Source: Mugil cephalus
Taxonomy: Eukaryota > Chordata > Actinopteri > Mugiliformes > Mugilidae
Length of the DNA: 64,000 nt
Assembly: GCF_022458985.1 (NCBI RefSeq)
Contig: NC_061776.1
Span: forward strand, 1,112,219-1,176,218
Direction of reading: 5' to 3'
In this document: positions 32,347 to 42,194 of the stretch, piece by piece
How the letters are laid out: every line of letters starts with the position of its first letter
How positions within the stretch are numbered: position 1 is the stretch's first letter
Program-made: the position numbers and the translations under genes
Notes under the pieces: generated by a model
The model's database searches: none
The model's input: the letters and a program-made list of their open reading frames with translations, nothing else
What the model was told of the DNA's origin: nothing

Positions 32347-33911
32347 CACAGGTGTGTCAGGTGTCAGGTGTCAGGTTTCAGTAACAATTAGATTTTCTGG
32401 ATATTTTCTTCTTTTCTTCTTTGCTGGGAAAAAAACTTCCAACCAATCACATTCCAGCTGAGAATCTGTTCCCGTTAGAGTTTTATCTAGGTCATTGTTC
32501 TGGTCCAGTCCTCGGTCCACTGTCGTCTCTTCTCTCAACTGTTGATAAAGTTTTATCAGTTTGAACTCATTTAAAGGAGGACACAGTTTAGATTTCATAT
32601 AAAACACAAGAAGGATTTCAGAACCAACGTGGAGCCAGAGACATGTTCAGGTCTCCTAACATGCATCAACTCCTCCAAACCTGACAAGAACCAAACAGAG
32701 TACTCACTGAGACCAGTCCTCCGGGACCGGGACCGGGACCAGGACCAGGACCAGGACCAGGACCAGGACTGGACCAGAGCCTGACAAGGATCAGACCCAG
32801 ACCAGGACCAGAAACAGAGCCAGAGCCAGAGCCAGAGCCAGAGTCCCGGACTGAGTCAGTCACAGTGGACAGAGGCCGTGGGTTCAGTGTGTAGGACGAC
32901 AGCTTTGTGTTCAGTCACATGATGAAAACATCCAGTCACACAAAACTCTGTCCCATAAAATTCCCCCAGGAGACAAACTCAAACCCGACCAAACACTCAG
33001 ACCATGTTTGTATTTTTTATTTTTGTGATTTATATTTTTATATTTTCTAAAGTGATCAGAGGAAACGTTCTCACTCTTGATGCCGTCCAGGTCCACGCTC
33101 ATCAGGGATTCGGCCTCGTCGGCGTCGTCGGGGGCAACGGTTGTCAGGGTGAGGCTGCGTGAGAGGCCGTTGAGATTGGTCGATGTGGTGGGCGGAGCTC
33201 TGTGAGAGGAAGCAGCTACAGGTCTGAGACATGACACAGACAGGAAGGCAGGTGTCAGGTGTGTCACCCACCTGGCCTCCTCCTCTTCCTCCTCCCCCCG
33301 GTCTTCTTCTATGGTGGGGGCCGAGCCTCTCCTGCCCTCCTTCCTCCCCTCATTGGTCCTCCAGCGGCTGGAGAGAGGGTGATGGAGGTGGAGAGAGGAG
33401 TAGCGGTGGTCTGGAGGAACACAGACATCAGAACCAGGAGGTCTGGACACGAGAACCTGGAACCTCCTAAGTCTCTGTTTCTACATAGCAACTAGAACCC
33501 AGAACCCATCTGATACAGAATCTTCTTAGACCCTGACTAGAACCAGTCCATCAGCCTCCTATAGTTCAGGTTCAGGTTCAGGTTCAGGTTCAGGTTCAGG
33601 TTCTGGTTCTGGTCTCACCTTCAAAGTCCTGCTCATCGTAGACTCTGTGTTTCTCCGGTGGACGGCGAGTGGCAGGAAGGAGGATCTGCTGGAAACCCTG
33701 GACATCGAACACCTTGTTCAGATCCTCCTCTTCTTCATCGCCACGACAACAAGGAACAGCAGGAACAGCAGGAGGAGGAGCAGGAGGAGGAGGTGTCATC
33801 TGAAACGAACCAGAGTCATCCTTCAGTCAAACCAGTTCCTCATCATCGGACCTCTAGTGTTGATCAGCTGATTGGTCTGAACGGACCCACCGAGGTCTGA
33901 CGATGACTCAT
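20135..33911 (-). CDS. slc4a3: Anion exchange protein 3 (Cl-/HCO3- exchanger)
   Basis: SLC4 electroneutral chloride/bicarbonate exchanger of excitable cells. Exons (5' to 3'): 33891-33911, 33619-33799, 33272-33410, 33075-33199, 31907-32043, 30925-31105, 30421-30556, 30161-30302, 28945-29017, 28322-28506, 26084-26279, 25614-25817, 25189-25337, 23734-23928, 23259-23468, 22280-22369, 22040-22206, 21704-21957, 21321-21490, 21057-21230, 20135-20215. They sum to 1,069 codons plus stop with matching phases. The N-terminal domain has [27 protein letters not shown] and [16 protein letters not shown]. The membrane domain has [67 protein letters not shown] and [16 protein letters not shown]. The ending [13 protein letters not shown] and [18 protein letters not shown] favour AE3 over AE2. 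It is shorter than human AE3 (about 1,230 residues), mainly in the N-terminal region. The start MSHRQTS is likely, not certain; the 5' limit of exon 28945-29017 could lie 30 bp further out. Many introns are tandem arrays. Confidence 0.94.
20265..21045 (+). repeat. TTTCATGCTAAGTG minisatellite filling the last slc4a3 intron
   Basis: About 55 copies of a 14-16 bp unit, GTTTCATGCTAAGTG or GTTTCATGCTAAGAGT, occupying almost the entire intron 20216-21056. It holds the GCTAA word repeated elsewhere in the window. Confidence 0.96.
21505..21688 (+). repeat. GGTCAGAGGTCAGA minisatellite filling an slc4a3 intron
   Basis: Copies of GTCAGAGG(G)TCAGAG occupy most of the 213-bp intron 21491-21703. Confidence 0.93.
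22370..23258 (-). other. slc4a3 intron, no further feature
   Basis: Non-repetitive intron between exons 22280-22369 and 23259-23468. ORFs here show no domain I recognise. A weak DNA-element-like ATTTGATTAATTAATCC region lies near 22720-22780. Confidence 0.4.
24015..25015 (+). repeat. Dispersed repeat A, copy 2, with enlarged CAGACTAACATCTCCTCC core
   Basis: The same unit as at 10628-10975, here about 45 copies (24040-24865), inside the slc4a3 intron between exons 23734-23928 and 25189-25337. The left arm is GATTTGACCCTTTTCCTCC. The right arm is GAAATGAGAAGCTCCTCTTT, GCATCAGTTGGT and GATCCACCAGGAGGCGCTGG, ending near 25015. Confidence 0.88.
25840..26052 (+). repeat. AGAGCTAACAGAGCTAATG minisatellite in slc4a3 intron
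   Basis: About 20 copies of the 9-10 bp unit CAGAGCTAA(C/TG) in intron 25818-26083, which it nearly fills. Confidence 0.95.
26695..28115 (+). repeat. 1.4-kb CACTGACACCTCCTCC minisatellite in slc4a3 intron
   Basis: Units of 13-16 bp (CTGACACCTCCTCA, CTGACTCCTCCTCC, CTGACATCACACCTCC) form a higher-order array: a long block at about 26810-27120 recurs near 27110-27420 and again near 27420-27640 with little change. Frames through it are artefacts. Confidence 0.95.
28115..28272 (+). repeat. GGAGGAGGACCTGGA / GGACCAGGA minisatellite
   Basis: A 12-15 bp purine-rich array, GGAGGAGGACC(T/A)GGA, adjoining the previous array and ending some 50 bp before the donor of exon 28322-28506. Confidence 0.92.
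29085..30000 (+). repeat. CACACAGACCACACCC minisatellite in slc4a3 intron
   Basis: More than 50 copies of the 14-17 bp unit ACACAGACCACACCC in the intron between exons 28945-29017 and 30161-30302. Confidence 0.96.
30305..30420 (+). repeat. GGATGAACAGGTGAAT minisatellite forming an entire slc4a3 intron
   Basis: The 118-bp intron 30303-30420 is essentially all GGTGAATGGATGAACA units plus the two splice sites. Confidence 0.93.
30567..30915 (+). repeat. (CAT)n with CACCTT interruptions forming an entire slc4a3 intron
   Basis: The intron 30557-30924 is a trinucleotide ATC/CAT array with CACCTTCATCATCAC variants. It leaves only about 10 bp at each side for splice signals. The poly-Ile and poly-Met frames are artefacts. 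Confidence 0.97.
32725..32855 (+). repeat. GGACCA and GCCAGA hexamer repeats
   Basis: GGGACC/AGGACC hexamers followed by AGCCAG hexamers in an slc4a3 intron. The AGGACC hexamer recurs at about eight places in the window. Confidence 0.9.
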
Positions 33912-34019
33912 GGTCCTCAGGGTCAGAGGTCAGAGGGAACCTGGAGGTCAAAGGTCGCTGGAGATGATTGATCACAAACACCTGGAGGCAACGATTAAAT
34001 CATCCTGTCAAACCATCGA

Positions 34020-34252
34020 GCAGCTGATCAGTCACATCAATCAGCGGATCAGTCACATCAATCAGCTGATCAGTCACATCAATCAGCTGATCAGTCACAT
34101 CAATCAGCGGATCAGTCACATCAATCAGCTGATCAGTCACATCAATCAGCTGATCAGTCACATCAATCAGCTGATAAATCCATGATCAGCTGTTCAAACA
34201 TCAATCAGCTGATCAGTCACATCGATCAGCTGATGAGTCACATCGATCAGCT
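34020..34252 (+). repeat. 21-bp ATCAGCTGATCAGTCACATCA minisatellite
   Basis: Ten to eleven copies of a 21-bp unit with an internal CAGCTG palindrome (units alternate CAGCTG and CAGCGG). It lies just upstream of the first coding exon of slc4a3, probably in a 5' UTR intron. Confidence 0.95.
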
Positions 34253-34999
34253 GATCTGGGTTCAGTTTTAATGTGAGTGAAAGCAGGAGGAGAGTTGGAT
34301 CCTACCTCAGCGTCCTCAGCACTGAAAGAGAGAAATTATAATGCACAGACTGAACCCAGCCAGGGACAACTTGGGTGGGTGGGGGGGGCTTAGGGGAGGA
34401 GGGGGGGCAGCAAGGGAAGGGGGGGGGGATTTGGAGCAAGGAGGAGGAAATGAGAAGAAAGAAGGGATGAAAGGAGGAGAGAGAGAGGATGAAGGATGAA
34501 GTCCAACTCTATAGAAACCTGATCGGCTAAAGGTCGCCGTGGCAACCAAGCTGTCTGTCAAGGTTAGTCCCGCCTCCTGGCAGCACACACACTAAAACAC
34601 ACACACATTAACACACTGAACACACACAGCTGCAGGCAGAGCGTAGTCTCACTCTGATGACATCACACAGAAAGGTAACACCCACATGTTTCTGATCAGT
34701 TCAAGTCAACTAGAACCAGAACCAGAACCTGAACCAGAACCAGAACCTGAACTAGGACTAAACAGCTTATTTTCCTTAAGACATTTATTTATTTATTTAT
34801 TTTAGGATGTTTTCTTACATGTAAACATTCTCCTAATGTCCTTGTTCGTCTTTGCTCTGAAACAAATGGGGAAAGCTCTAGTTACCTAATTATTCTGTTA
34901 TTTTACTGGTCCGGCCTCTCAGGTCAAACTGGGCTGAATGTGGCCCCCGAACTAACCTGAGTTTAAACCCCCTGAACCAGTGTCTCAGTGAGACTGGGG

Positions 35000-35400
35000 G
35001 TCAAGAGGAGGACATCCAGAGAAACCACCAGATTAGATCATGAACCTCTGAGACGTTTACAACCACAAACAGTGACTGGAGTTTAGTTGAAGAGGAGCAG
35101 GTTCCAGGTCCAGGACCAGGACCAGGACCAGGACCAGGACCAGGACCAGGTCCAGGACCAGGACCAGGTCCAGGTCCAGGTCCAGGTCCAGGACCAGGAC
35201 CAGGACCAGGACCAGGACCAGGTCCTTTACGTCTTTGAGGAGTTAAACCAGCGGATAGATAAATAGATAAATAGATAAATAGAGCCGGGGGTCGTCTGCA
35301 TAGAGGTGGACGCTCATGCTTCCTAAGAGCATGTAGACTGTGAAGAGTCCTGGTCCTAGTACAGAACCCTGAGGAACTCCACATGGGAACCACAGATATG
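35000..35400 (-). mobile_element. L2/CR1-like LINE reverse-transcriptase fragment
   Basis: The minus strand at about 35275-35395 encodes [20 protein letters not shown] and then [11 protein letters not shown], the RT core with its YADD-type catalytic motif. About 15 residues usual between the two motifs are missing. It is followed by a GATAGATAAATA run and an AGGACC hexamer array. The fragment is short and dead, and lies in the slc4a3 5' region. Confidence 0.8.
35104..35226 (+). repeat. (AGGACC/AGGTCC)n hexamer array
   Basis: Twenty hexamers of CCAGGA/CCAGGT interrupt the LINE fragment. Confidence 0.95.
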
Positions 35401-35471
35401 AGACAGAAAAAACACAACAGGACATATACACACATTTAAATAACAGGTCAAACTGAAAGCAGAGATCTTAC

Positions 35472-35523
35472 CTGGTTGCTGTCGAGTCTCCGTCGTCCAC
35501 AGAAACACAAACAGCTGCTTTTA
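35472..35523 (-). promoter_or_regulatory. Probable slc4a3 core promoter and non-coding exon 1
   Basis: On the minus strand a TATA box (TATAAAA, 35517-35523) precedes a short exon that ends at 35472 with the strong donor CAACCAG|GTAAGA. No other gene on this strand needs it, and slc4a3 starts 1.6 kb downstream. A second untranslated exon may end near 34306 (GCTGAG|GTAGGA). Linkage to slc4a3 is inferred. Confidence 0.55.
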
Positions 35524-35674
35524 TAACAGGGGTGTGTTAATATGTGTGTTAATTAGCCTGTTAGCACAACAATAATTATCTACGTTCACACAGCTTCACC
35601 TCAACATGTCTGTGTCCAGGTGTGTTTACATGTCATCACCTGACTCATTACCTGTGTGTGTGTTAATATGTGTG

Positions 35675-35820
35675 TTATAGTGTGTGTGTGTGTGTGTGTG
35701 TGTGTGTTAATCTGCTGTTGTCACAGCAGCTGTTGATTTCTGTTTTTATTCTGAAATGTTCAGTAAACACAAAAAGGAAATTCACCTTTGTCACACTCTG
35801 TGGGAACTACACACACTCAC

Positions 35821-35872
<52 letters not shown>

Positions 35873-35956
35873 TAGCACACACACACACTCACTAACACAC
35901 ACACTCACTAGCACACACACACACTCACTAACACACACACACACACACACACTCAC

Positions 35957-35994
<38 letters not shown>

Positions 35995-36205
35995 TAACAC
36001 ACACACACACACACACACACACTCACTAACACACACACACACACACACTCACTAACACACACTCACTAGCACACACTCACTAGCACACACACACACTCAC
36101 TAACACACACACACACACACACACACACTCACTAACACACACACACACACACTCACTAACACACACACACTCAATAACACACACACACACACACTCACTA
36201 ACACA
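35675..36205 (+). repeat. (TG)n, then (CA)n with CACTCACTAACACA units
   Basis: A GT run at 35675-35708 and a 390-bp CA array at 35815-36205 punctuated by CTCACTAACACA and CTCACTAGCACA, between slc4a3 and ttc19. Confidence 0.96.
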
Positions 36206-36446
36206 CATGTTCAGTTTTCAGTCTTTTATTTTTTATTATTTGTCTCCTTTAGAGAACGGAGAAAGTCCTGGACATGAGGGGACACTTTGGGACACTTTGG
36301 GACATGAGGGGACACGAGGGGGACACGGTGGACGGCCCTCTGAGTCTCCCAGACAGGATGCTGGTTCTGATGTTGGTAGTGAGTCTCTGGTTTCCCTATG
36401 GACATGTCTCTCTGAAGACAAACGCTGAAGGACCCAGACCCAGTCC

Positions 36447-39400
36447 TCAGCTTGATCCATCTTCATCCTCCTTCCTCTCCTCCCTCCTCTTCTTCACCTC
36501 CTTCAGCCCCTCCTGGATCCGATCCATGGCCTCCTGGTCTCTGGCCTCCCGAGCAAGACCTAGAGCCTCCTGGTAGAACCGGACAGAGTCCTCCATCCGT
36601 CCTGGGGACAGAACCAGACTGGATCAGACCTGCAGGACAGAGTTTGTCCCCCCAGGTACCCGTGAGCTTGGACCTCACCTGAGTGCAGCAGGATGCCGGC
36701 CATGTTCCCCAGCAGGACGTGCTGGTCCGGGTGTCCGGAGGAGCGGCTCAGATCCACCGCCCTCTGGATCAGGACCAAAGCCTCGTCATGGCGCCCCTGC
36801 AGATCCAAGATGGTGGCCAGGTCGCTCATCAGCACCAGAGTCTGACGGGAGACACGCCTTTATCAGACAGTCTGTACCTGTGGGTGTGTCTACCTGTGGG
36901 CGTGTCTACCTGTGGGCGTGTCTCAGATGACTCTACTTGTGGGCGTGTCTACCTGTGGGCGTGTCTCAGGTGACTGTACCTGTGGGCGTGTCTACCTGTG
37001 GGCGTGTCTCAGATGACTACCTGTGGGCGTGTCTACCTGTGGGCGTGTCTCAGATGACTCTACCTGTGGGTGTGTCTACCTGTGGGTGTGTCTACCTGTG
37101 GGCGTGTCTACCTGTGGGTGCGTCTCAGGTGACTCTACCTGTGGGCGTGTCTCAGATGACTCTACCTGTGGGCGTGTCTACCTGTGGGTGTGTCTACCTG
37201 TGGGTGTGTCTACCTGTGGGCGTGTCTACCTGTGGGTGCGTCTCAGATGACTCTACCTGTGGGTGTGTCTACCTGTGGGTGTGTCTACCTGTGGGCGTGT
37301 CTACCTGTGGGTGCGTCTCAGGTGACTCTACCTGCGGGCGTGTCAACCTGTGGGCGTGTCTACCTGTGGGTGTGTCTACATGTGGGCGTGTCTCAGGTGA
37401 CTCTACCTGTGGGCGTGTCTACCTGTGGCTGTGTCTACCTGTGGGCGTGTCCAACTGTGGGCGTGTCTACCTGTGGGTGTGTCTACCTGTGGGCGTGTCT
37501 CAGATGACTCTACCTGTGGGCGTGTCTACCTGTGGGTGTGTCTACCTGTGGGCGTGTCTCAGATGACTCTACCTGTGGGCGTGTCTACCTGTGGCTGTGT
37601 CTACCTGTGGGCGTGTCCAACTGTGGGCGTGTCTACCTGTGGGCGTGTCCAACTGTGGGCGTGTCTACCTGTGGGTGTGTCTACCTGTGGGCGTGTCTCA
37701 GATGACTCTACCTGTGGGCGTGTCTACCTGTGGGCGTGTCTACCTGTGGGTGTGTCTACCTGTGGGCGTGTCTCAGATGACTCTACCTGTGGGCGTGTCT
37801 ACCTGTGGGTGTGTCTCTCCCTGCTCCTGGAGGCAGATGTCCAGGGCGTCCTTGTAGTCCTGTGCTGCCTCCTTCAGGTGCAGCTTTGCTGCTCGGTATC
37901 GAGCTCGTGAGTCGAGGCAGAGACCGAGTAGGAGTCTGGTGTCCTTCCTCAGAGCTTCCTCTTCCTCTGAGGACAACAACAACACGTCAGGGACACTTTC
38001 AAACACTTTCTGGCCTCCGTCTGTGTCTCACCTGTCCTCTGGTCTCCCGGCAGCTCCAGCTGTTTGTCCAGTTTGTCCTCCAGAGACTCAGTGCAGAACC
38101 TGAACCCGTGTTCTGCAAGCTCCGCCCTCAAACAACAAACAATAGCTGTCAATCAACCCGACCCTTGACCCCTGACCTCTGATTCTTGTCCCTGACCTCT
38201 GACCTCTAACCTCTGACCTCTGACCCTTGACCCCTGACCTCTGATTCCTGATCCCTGACCTCTGACCTCTGATCCCTGACCCCTGACCTCTGACCTCTGA
38301 TCCCTGACCCCTGACCTCTGATTCTTGTCCCCTAACCTCTGATTCCTGATCCCTGACCTCTGACCTCTGATTCCTGATCCCTGATTCCTGACCTCTGACC
38401 TCTGACCCCTGATCCCTGACTTTCCACTAGCCGACCAGTCCTCACTTGTTCTGCTCGGCGTAGATGGTGGCGAGCTTCAGGGACATCTCGATGACAGCGT
38501 TGTCGTCCTGGAAACAGACGGGAGGTCAGCTGAGGAGACCAGGTGTGTTTTTACCTGAGGCTCAGAGAGACTCACCTGAGGAGTTCCTCCGGCCAGAATG
38601 AAGCTCATCGCTGCTTTGAACAGCTTCTCTGCCTGAGAGGAGGAAGACGAGCAGAGGATGAAGAGCAGAGCTCACCTGACTGCAGGTGGAGACAGGTGTG
38701 TCCAGCTGAGGCTCAGTGATTGGCCGATACTCACGCTGTCCAGCTGACCCTGGACGTAAGCCAGGTTGGCCATCTGAGGATAGAGGAAGTTCAGCTCAGG
38801 TCACGGATCAGAGGGATTGGGGGGGGTCAGAGGGGTCGGGGGGGTCGGGGGGCGGAGCTTACCAGGCTGTAGGTGTAGATGATGGCCTGGGTGTTGTGGG
38901 TCTGATGAGCCAGGGCCACGGCCTGATGGAGGAACCCTGAAGCCGCCTGGAGCTGCCCCCGATGCAGACTGAGCTGAAACACAGACACAGCGTCAGAACC
39001 AGGTCACGGGCAGGTTCTGGTTCTGGTTCTGCTTCTGGTTCTGGTACCTTGGCCTTCTTCAGCAGCAGGATCATATCGTCCTCCTTCCTCTGAGCTTCGT
39101 CGCGCTGGTCTTCATCACTGCTGCTGAACAGAGAGAACGCTGCAGACAGAGAGTCAGCACAGGGGAGACGCTAAAATCAAACCGTTTCTGGCTGGAGTCT
39201 GGTGGGAACGTACCAAGTAATGCCCACAGCACTGCTCCTCCTCCTGCTCCTCCTGCTCCTGCTCCTCCTCCTCCTCCTGCTCCTCCTGCTCCTCCTCCTC
39301 CTCCTGCTCCTCCTGCTCCTCCTCCTCCTCCTGCTGCTCCTGCTCCTCCTCCTCCTCCTGCTCCTCCTGCTCCTCCTCCTCCTCCTGCTGCTCCTGCTCC

Positions 39401-40176
39401 TCCTCCTCCTCCTGCTCCTCCTCCCTGGAGGATTCTCCTGGTGGCATCATGTGTGCCCGCCGTTACCCAGCATGCCGAGCGGTGATGTTGGATGAGCCTG
39501 GAGAACATGAAGCTGTTACTGACTCACAGTTTCAGGGTGAACTGACCAATAATAACTCGGTCTGAGACGGTGACGCCTGAACGTCTCCTGTGTGTTTATG
39601 ACGCAGTCCTCGAAGGAGTTGTGGGTTTTTAGACCAGAGCTTCACAGACTTAGGTCAGATTAGTAACTAGATCAACTTCAATACTCACATTCCCCGTCTA
39701 CACACACACTGTCTCACCATGTGGACGTGTCTCACCATGTGGACGTGTCTCACCATGTGGACGTGTCTGGGGGACATGGGGAGACTAAGAGGACTAGACT
39801 GAAGCTGAACCACCCATGGTCTCTCATCCAGCTCCACAAGCAGCATTACTTATTATTAGTGATGGAACAATCACACAACTATTATCTTCTACAAAAGAAT
39901 GAACATAGTGTAGTTAAACCAACACAACAGCGTGTTAATGTGTCCCCAGGTATGTGACAGGCGCCTTTAACCTCCTCCAGCAGGTGGCGCCACATTTAAC
40001 TGAACATTTTCACCAGATTCATTCCGACTGATTCAGAAGCTTCACTTTCACCATCTCTACTAGAATCAGCCGATTAGTGAATGGACCCTGGTCTGCGCTC
40101 ACCTACAGCGGCTCGCAGTCTGCGGGAGGACGGCGAGGAGTCCCCGCAGCCCCCGGAGCCAGCAGGAGGCCGCCAT
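36447..40176 (-). CDS. ttc19: Tetratricopeptide repeat protein 19, mitochondrial
   Basis: Inner-membrane TPR protein needed for respiratory complex III, where it clears Rieske-protein fragments. Eleven exons (5' to 3'): 40103-40176, 39214-39437, 39048-39139, 38863-38973, 38735-38773, 38576-38632, 38446-38507, 38032-38126, 37803-37966, 36679-36841, 36447-36601, summing to exactly 412 codons including the stop. The start MAASCWLRGLRGLLAVLPQT is a plausible mitochondrial presequence. Exon 2 adds RRILQ and a run of about 50 Gly/Ala residues, then AVLWALL, then FSLFSSSDEDQRDEA and DDMILLLKKAK. TPR motifs follow (MANLAYVQGQLDSAEKLFKA, DDNAVIEMSLKLATIYAEQN, TLVLMSDLATILDLQGRHDE, HVLLGNMAGILLHSGRMEDS). 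It ends KRREERKEDEDGSS. The poly(A) signal is at 36225-36230. The Gly/Ala run comes from GCTCCTCCT repeats, longer than the Pro/Ala/Gly-rich stretch I recall in human. The intron between exons 37803 and 36841 is an array of its own donor. Confidence 0.94.
36880..37802 (+). repeat. 17-bp minisatellite copying the ttc19 5' splice site
   Basis: More than 50 copies of GTCTACCTGTGGGCGTG and variants, some carrying CAGATGACT or CAGGTGACT spacers. On the gene strand each unit reads CACGCCCACAG|GTAGAC, while the true exon end is CACACCCACAG|GTAGAC at 37803/37802. The array fills the intron 36842-37802 and starts exactly at the junction. Confidence 0.96.
38165..38425 (+). repeat. CCTGACCTCTGA heptamer/dodecamer array in ttc19 intron
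   Basis: Irregular TGACCTCTGACC and TGATCCCTGACC words fill most of the intron 38127-38445. Confidence 0.92.
39235..39426 (-). repeat. ttc19: Coding GGA/GCA trinucleotide array in ttc19 exon 2
   Basis: (CTC CTG CTC CTC)n on the plus strand. In the inferred ttc19 frame it encodes Gly and Ala only; the other two frames give Glu/Gln and, on the opposite strand, Leu. The 57-bp block GCTCCTCCTGCTCCTCCTCC and following bases recurs three times, a sign of recent slippage. Confidence 0.85.
39440..40102 (-). other. ttc19 intron 1
   Basis: No other coding exon recognised. It contains a three-copy CTCACCATGTGGACGTGT repeat near 39714-39768. Confidence 0.5.
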
Positions 40177-40293
40177 CTTGTTTACATAAGGAGCGGAAGT
40201 GACGAACCGGCGACACTCTGCGCCTTCACAATAAGAGCGACGGAAGTAGAAAGAAATAAAAGAATATTCGAGTGAGTTCTGAAATAAATGCTG

Positions 40294-40334
<41 letters not shown>
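40294..40334 (+). repeat. (CA)n microsatellite near the ttc19 start
   Basis: About 20 CA units roughly 120 bp upstream of the ttc19 start codon. Confidence 0.95.
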
Positions 40335-40335
<1 letters not shown>

Positions 40336-40989
40336 AACTCAAATCAACTCAAACTTTATAAAAACAAGAGGAAAAATAATAACAATAATAAAGAAAAACA
40401 TTAAAAACAATTAAAATCAAAACTAAAATACTGAGAATTACGATGTGTTGTAGTGTTAAAGTGAGACCCAGGACAGACGCTGTATGTGGACCTGTGATGT
40501 GGAACATGTTCCCTGGCAGACATGTTTACTTTCTCTTGTTCTTTACTTCGTGGGTCAGATACTAGATGTCTGCGCGATGTGTCATGGTTTTGTAAAACTT
40601 TGTAGTGTGTGGACCCCAGGAATAAAGAACATATAGTTCTGGCCCCGGTGGTGACGGCTGCTGTCACATGCAGCTCATCTCATCTTTGCATATTGACTTT
40701 GTGTTTCTTCATGTTAATTACCTCCTTTTCCAAAAGGCGTGAGGTGCACGTTAAGTACGAGATAATCTCTCTTACATCGGAGACCAAACTCAGACAACGC
40801 TGCACTGGACTTTACTCTCACTGGACTCGTTACCTGGACCAGAGGAAGGAGCCGAGGGCATCACCCTCCACTAAATAAACAGTAGATAAATAAACTGCCT
40901 TCCATCGACACGGTTTCTCTCCATTCCCATCATGACTGGTGGTGATGGGAGGAGGTCGCAGGTCGGTCACCATGGTTCCCGAGGGAGGA

Positions 40990-41292
40990 GGTGGTGGAGA
41001 CTCTGCTGCTTCAGCTTCCTGGAGGATCCTCTCTGATCCCAGATCCACATGATTTACTCTCCCTCTGTCGGGCAGCTGGACGTGAAGCAGGAGGTTTTTA
41101 TTTCAGCCATCAGGCCCCTGAACTCAAGCACAGTTTATCTTTCCACCACGTCTCCTTTTTATATCCGAATCCTCTTTATTCTGTGTTATTCTCCTTTATT
41201 GTAGTAGTTGTGTGTTTGTTTGTGGTCACTCGCGTGAAGTGAAGTGGCCCTGAGCACCAACACTTTGACAATAAAGAATCTTTAATCTCTCT
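40990..41292 (+). mobile_element. Probable LINE 3'-terminal fragment
   Basis: GGTTTTTATTTCAGCCATCA, then GGCCCCTGAACTC, and a tail TTTGACAATAAAGAATCTTT resemble the 3' ends of fish non-LTR retrotransposons of the CR1/Rex1 group. The preceding 40440-40990 holds no recognisable gene. Confidence 0.5.
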
Positions 41293-42194
41293 ATAAATAT
41301 ATAAATAGAATTCACAGTGAACACATCAGACTCTGGCTTTTATTGTGAAACAGGATGACTGAACAGCTTTTATTTTGTAGATGTTGGATTGAACATGGCG
41401 GCCGAGCAGAGGTTGGTCTCATAGACACATAAACGTAGACGCCGCATTGAGGGGCGAGGGGAGGAGCCTAACGCGCCGCAATCTTGGTCCAGGGGCAGCG
41501 GTGCATGAAACTACGGATGGAAAGAGCTTCTCCACAAACTTAAAGGACAAATATTTTCAGACTTTAGCACCGATTTCCAAACGGTTTGATTTGTTGAAAA
41601 CGTCACACATGTAGCTACGATACAGGCGGCTTTTTAAAAATGTGGGTTTTCCCACCGAGATACAAATCACTACCTTCCTAAAATAATGGCATGTCATTTT
41701 AATAATAAATATGATGCAAGTATAAGGGATAATATAGAGTGAACCCGACAGGACAAACACAACATCAGTCTGAGGTGAAACAAGCAGCGTCCACCTCATA
41801 ATTATCAGTGGTGGAATTATTTTTGTTGTAGACAAATCTTTATCTCTGGCTACTTTTCTCAGTTTGAACTTTTCCCAAAGACAGTTTTTTGAGGAGGATA
41901 ACGTCTTAATACATTATCTGAACACCTTTCACTCTCTGTGTCTGTATCCATCATGTCTGACGTTTGTAACGAACAAACCCTGTGAACCAGCTGTTTAACT
42001 GTGCAGACACAGAACTGTCGAGCAGCGCTGAACCAAGATGGCCGCCCTGTGGCGAGGATGCATCGCTCTAATGACACGAACGAAAGGTGGCGCTGTCTGA
42101 CACTAAAGCTGCAGAAGAAGAAGTTGTTGGTGGTCATTCAGATAACGGTCACAGCCGTCTGCACCCCAGGCTCCGCCCCCAGGCCCCGCCCCCC

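Noticed and set aside
36937-37910. Cys/Val/Gly repeat 'proteins' (209 and 161 residues)
   Set aside because: Translations of the 17-bp ttc19 intron array on the wrong strand.
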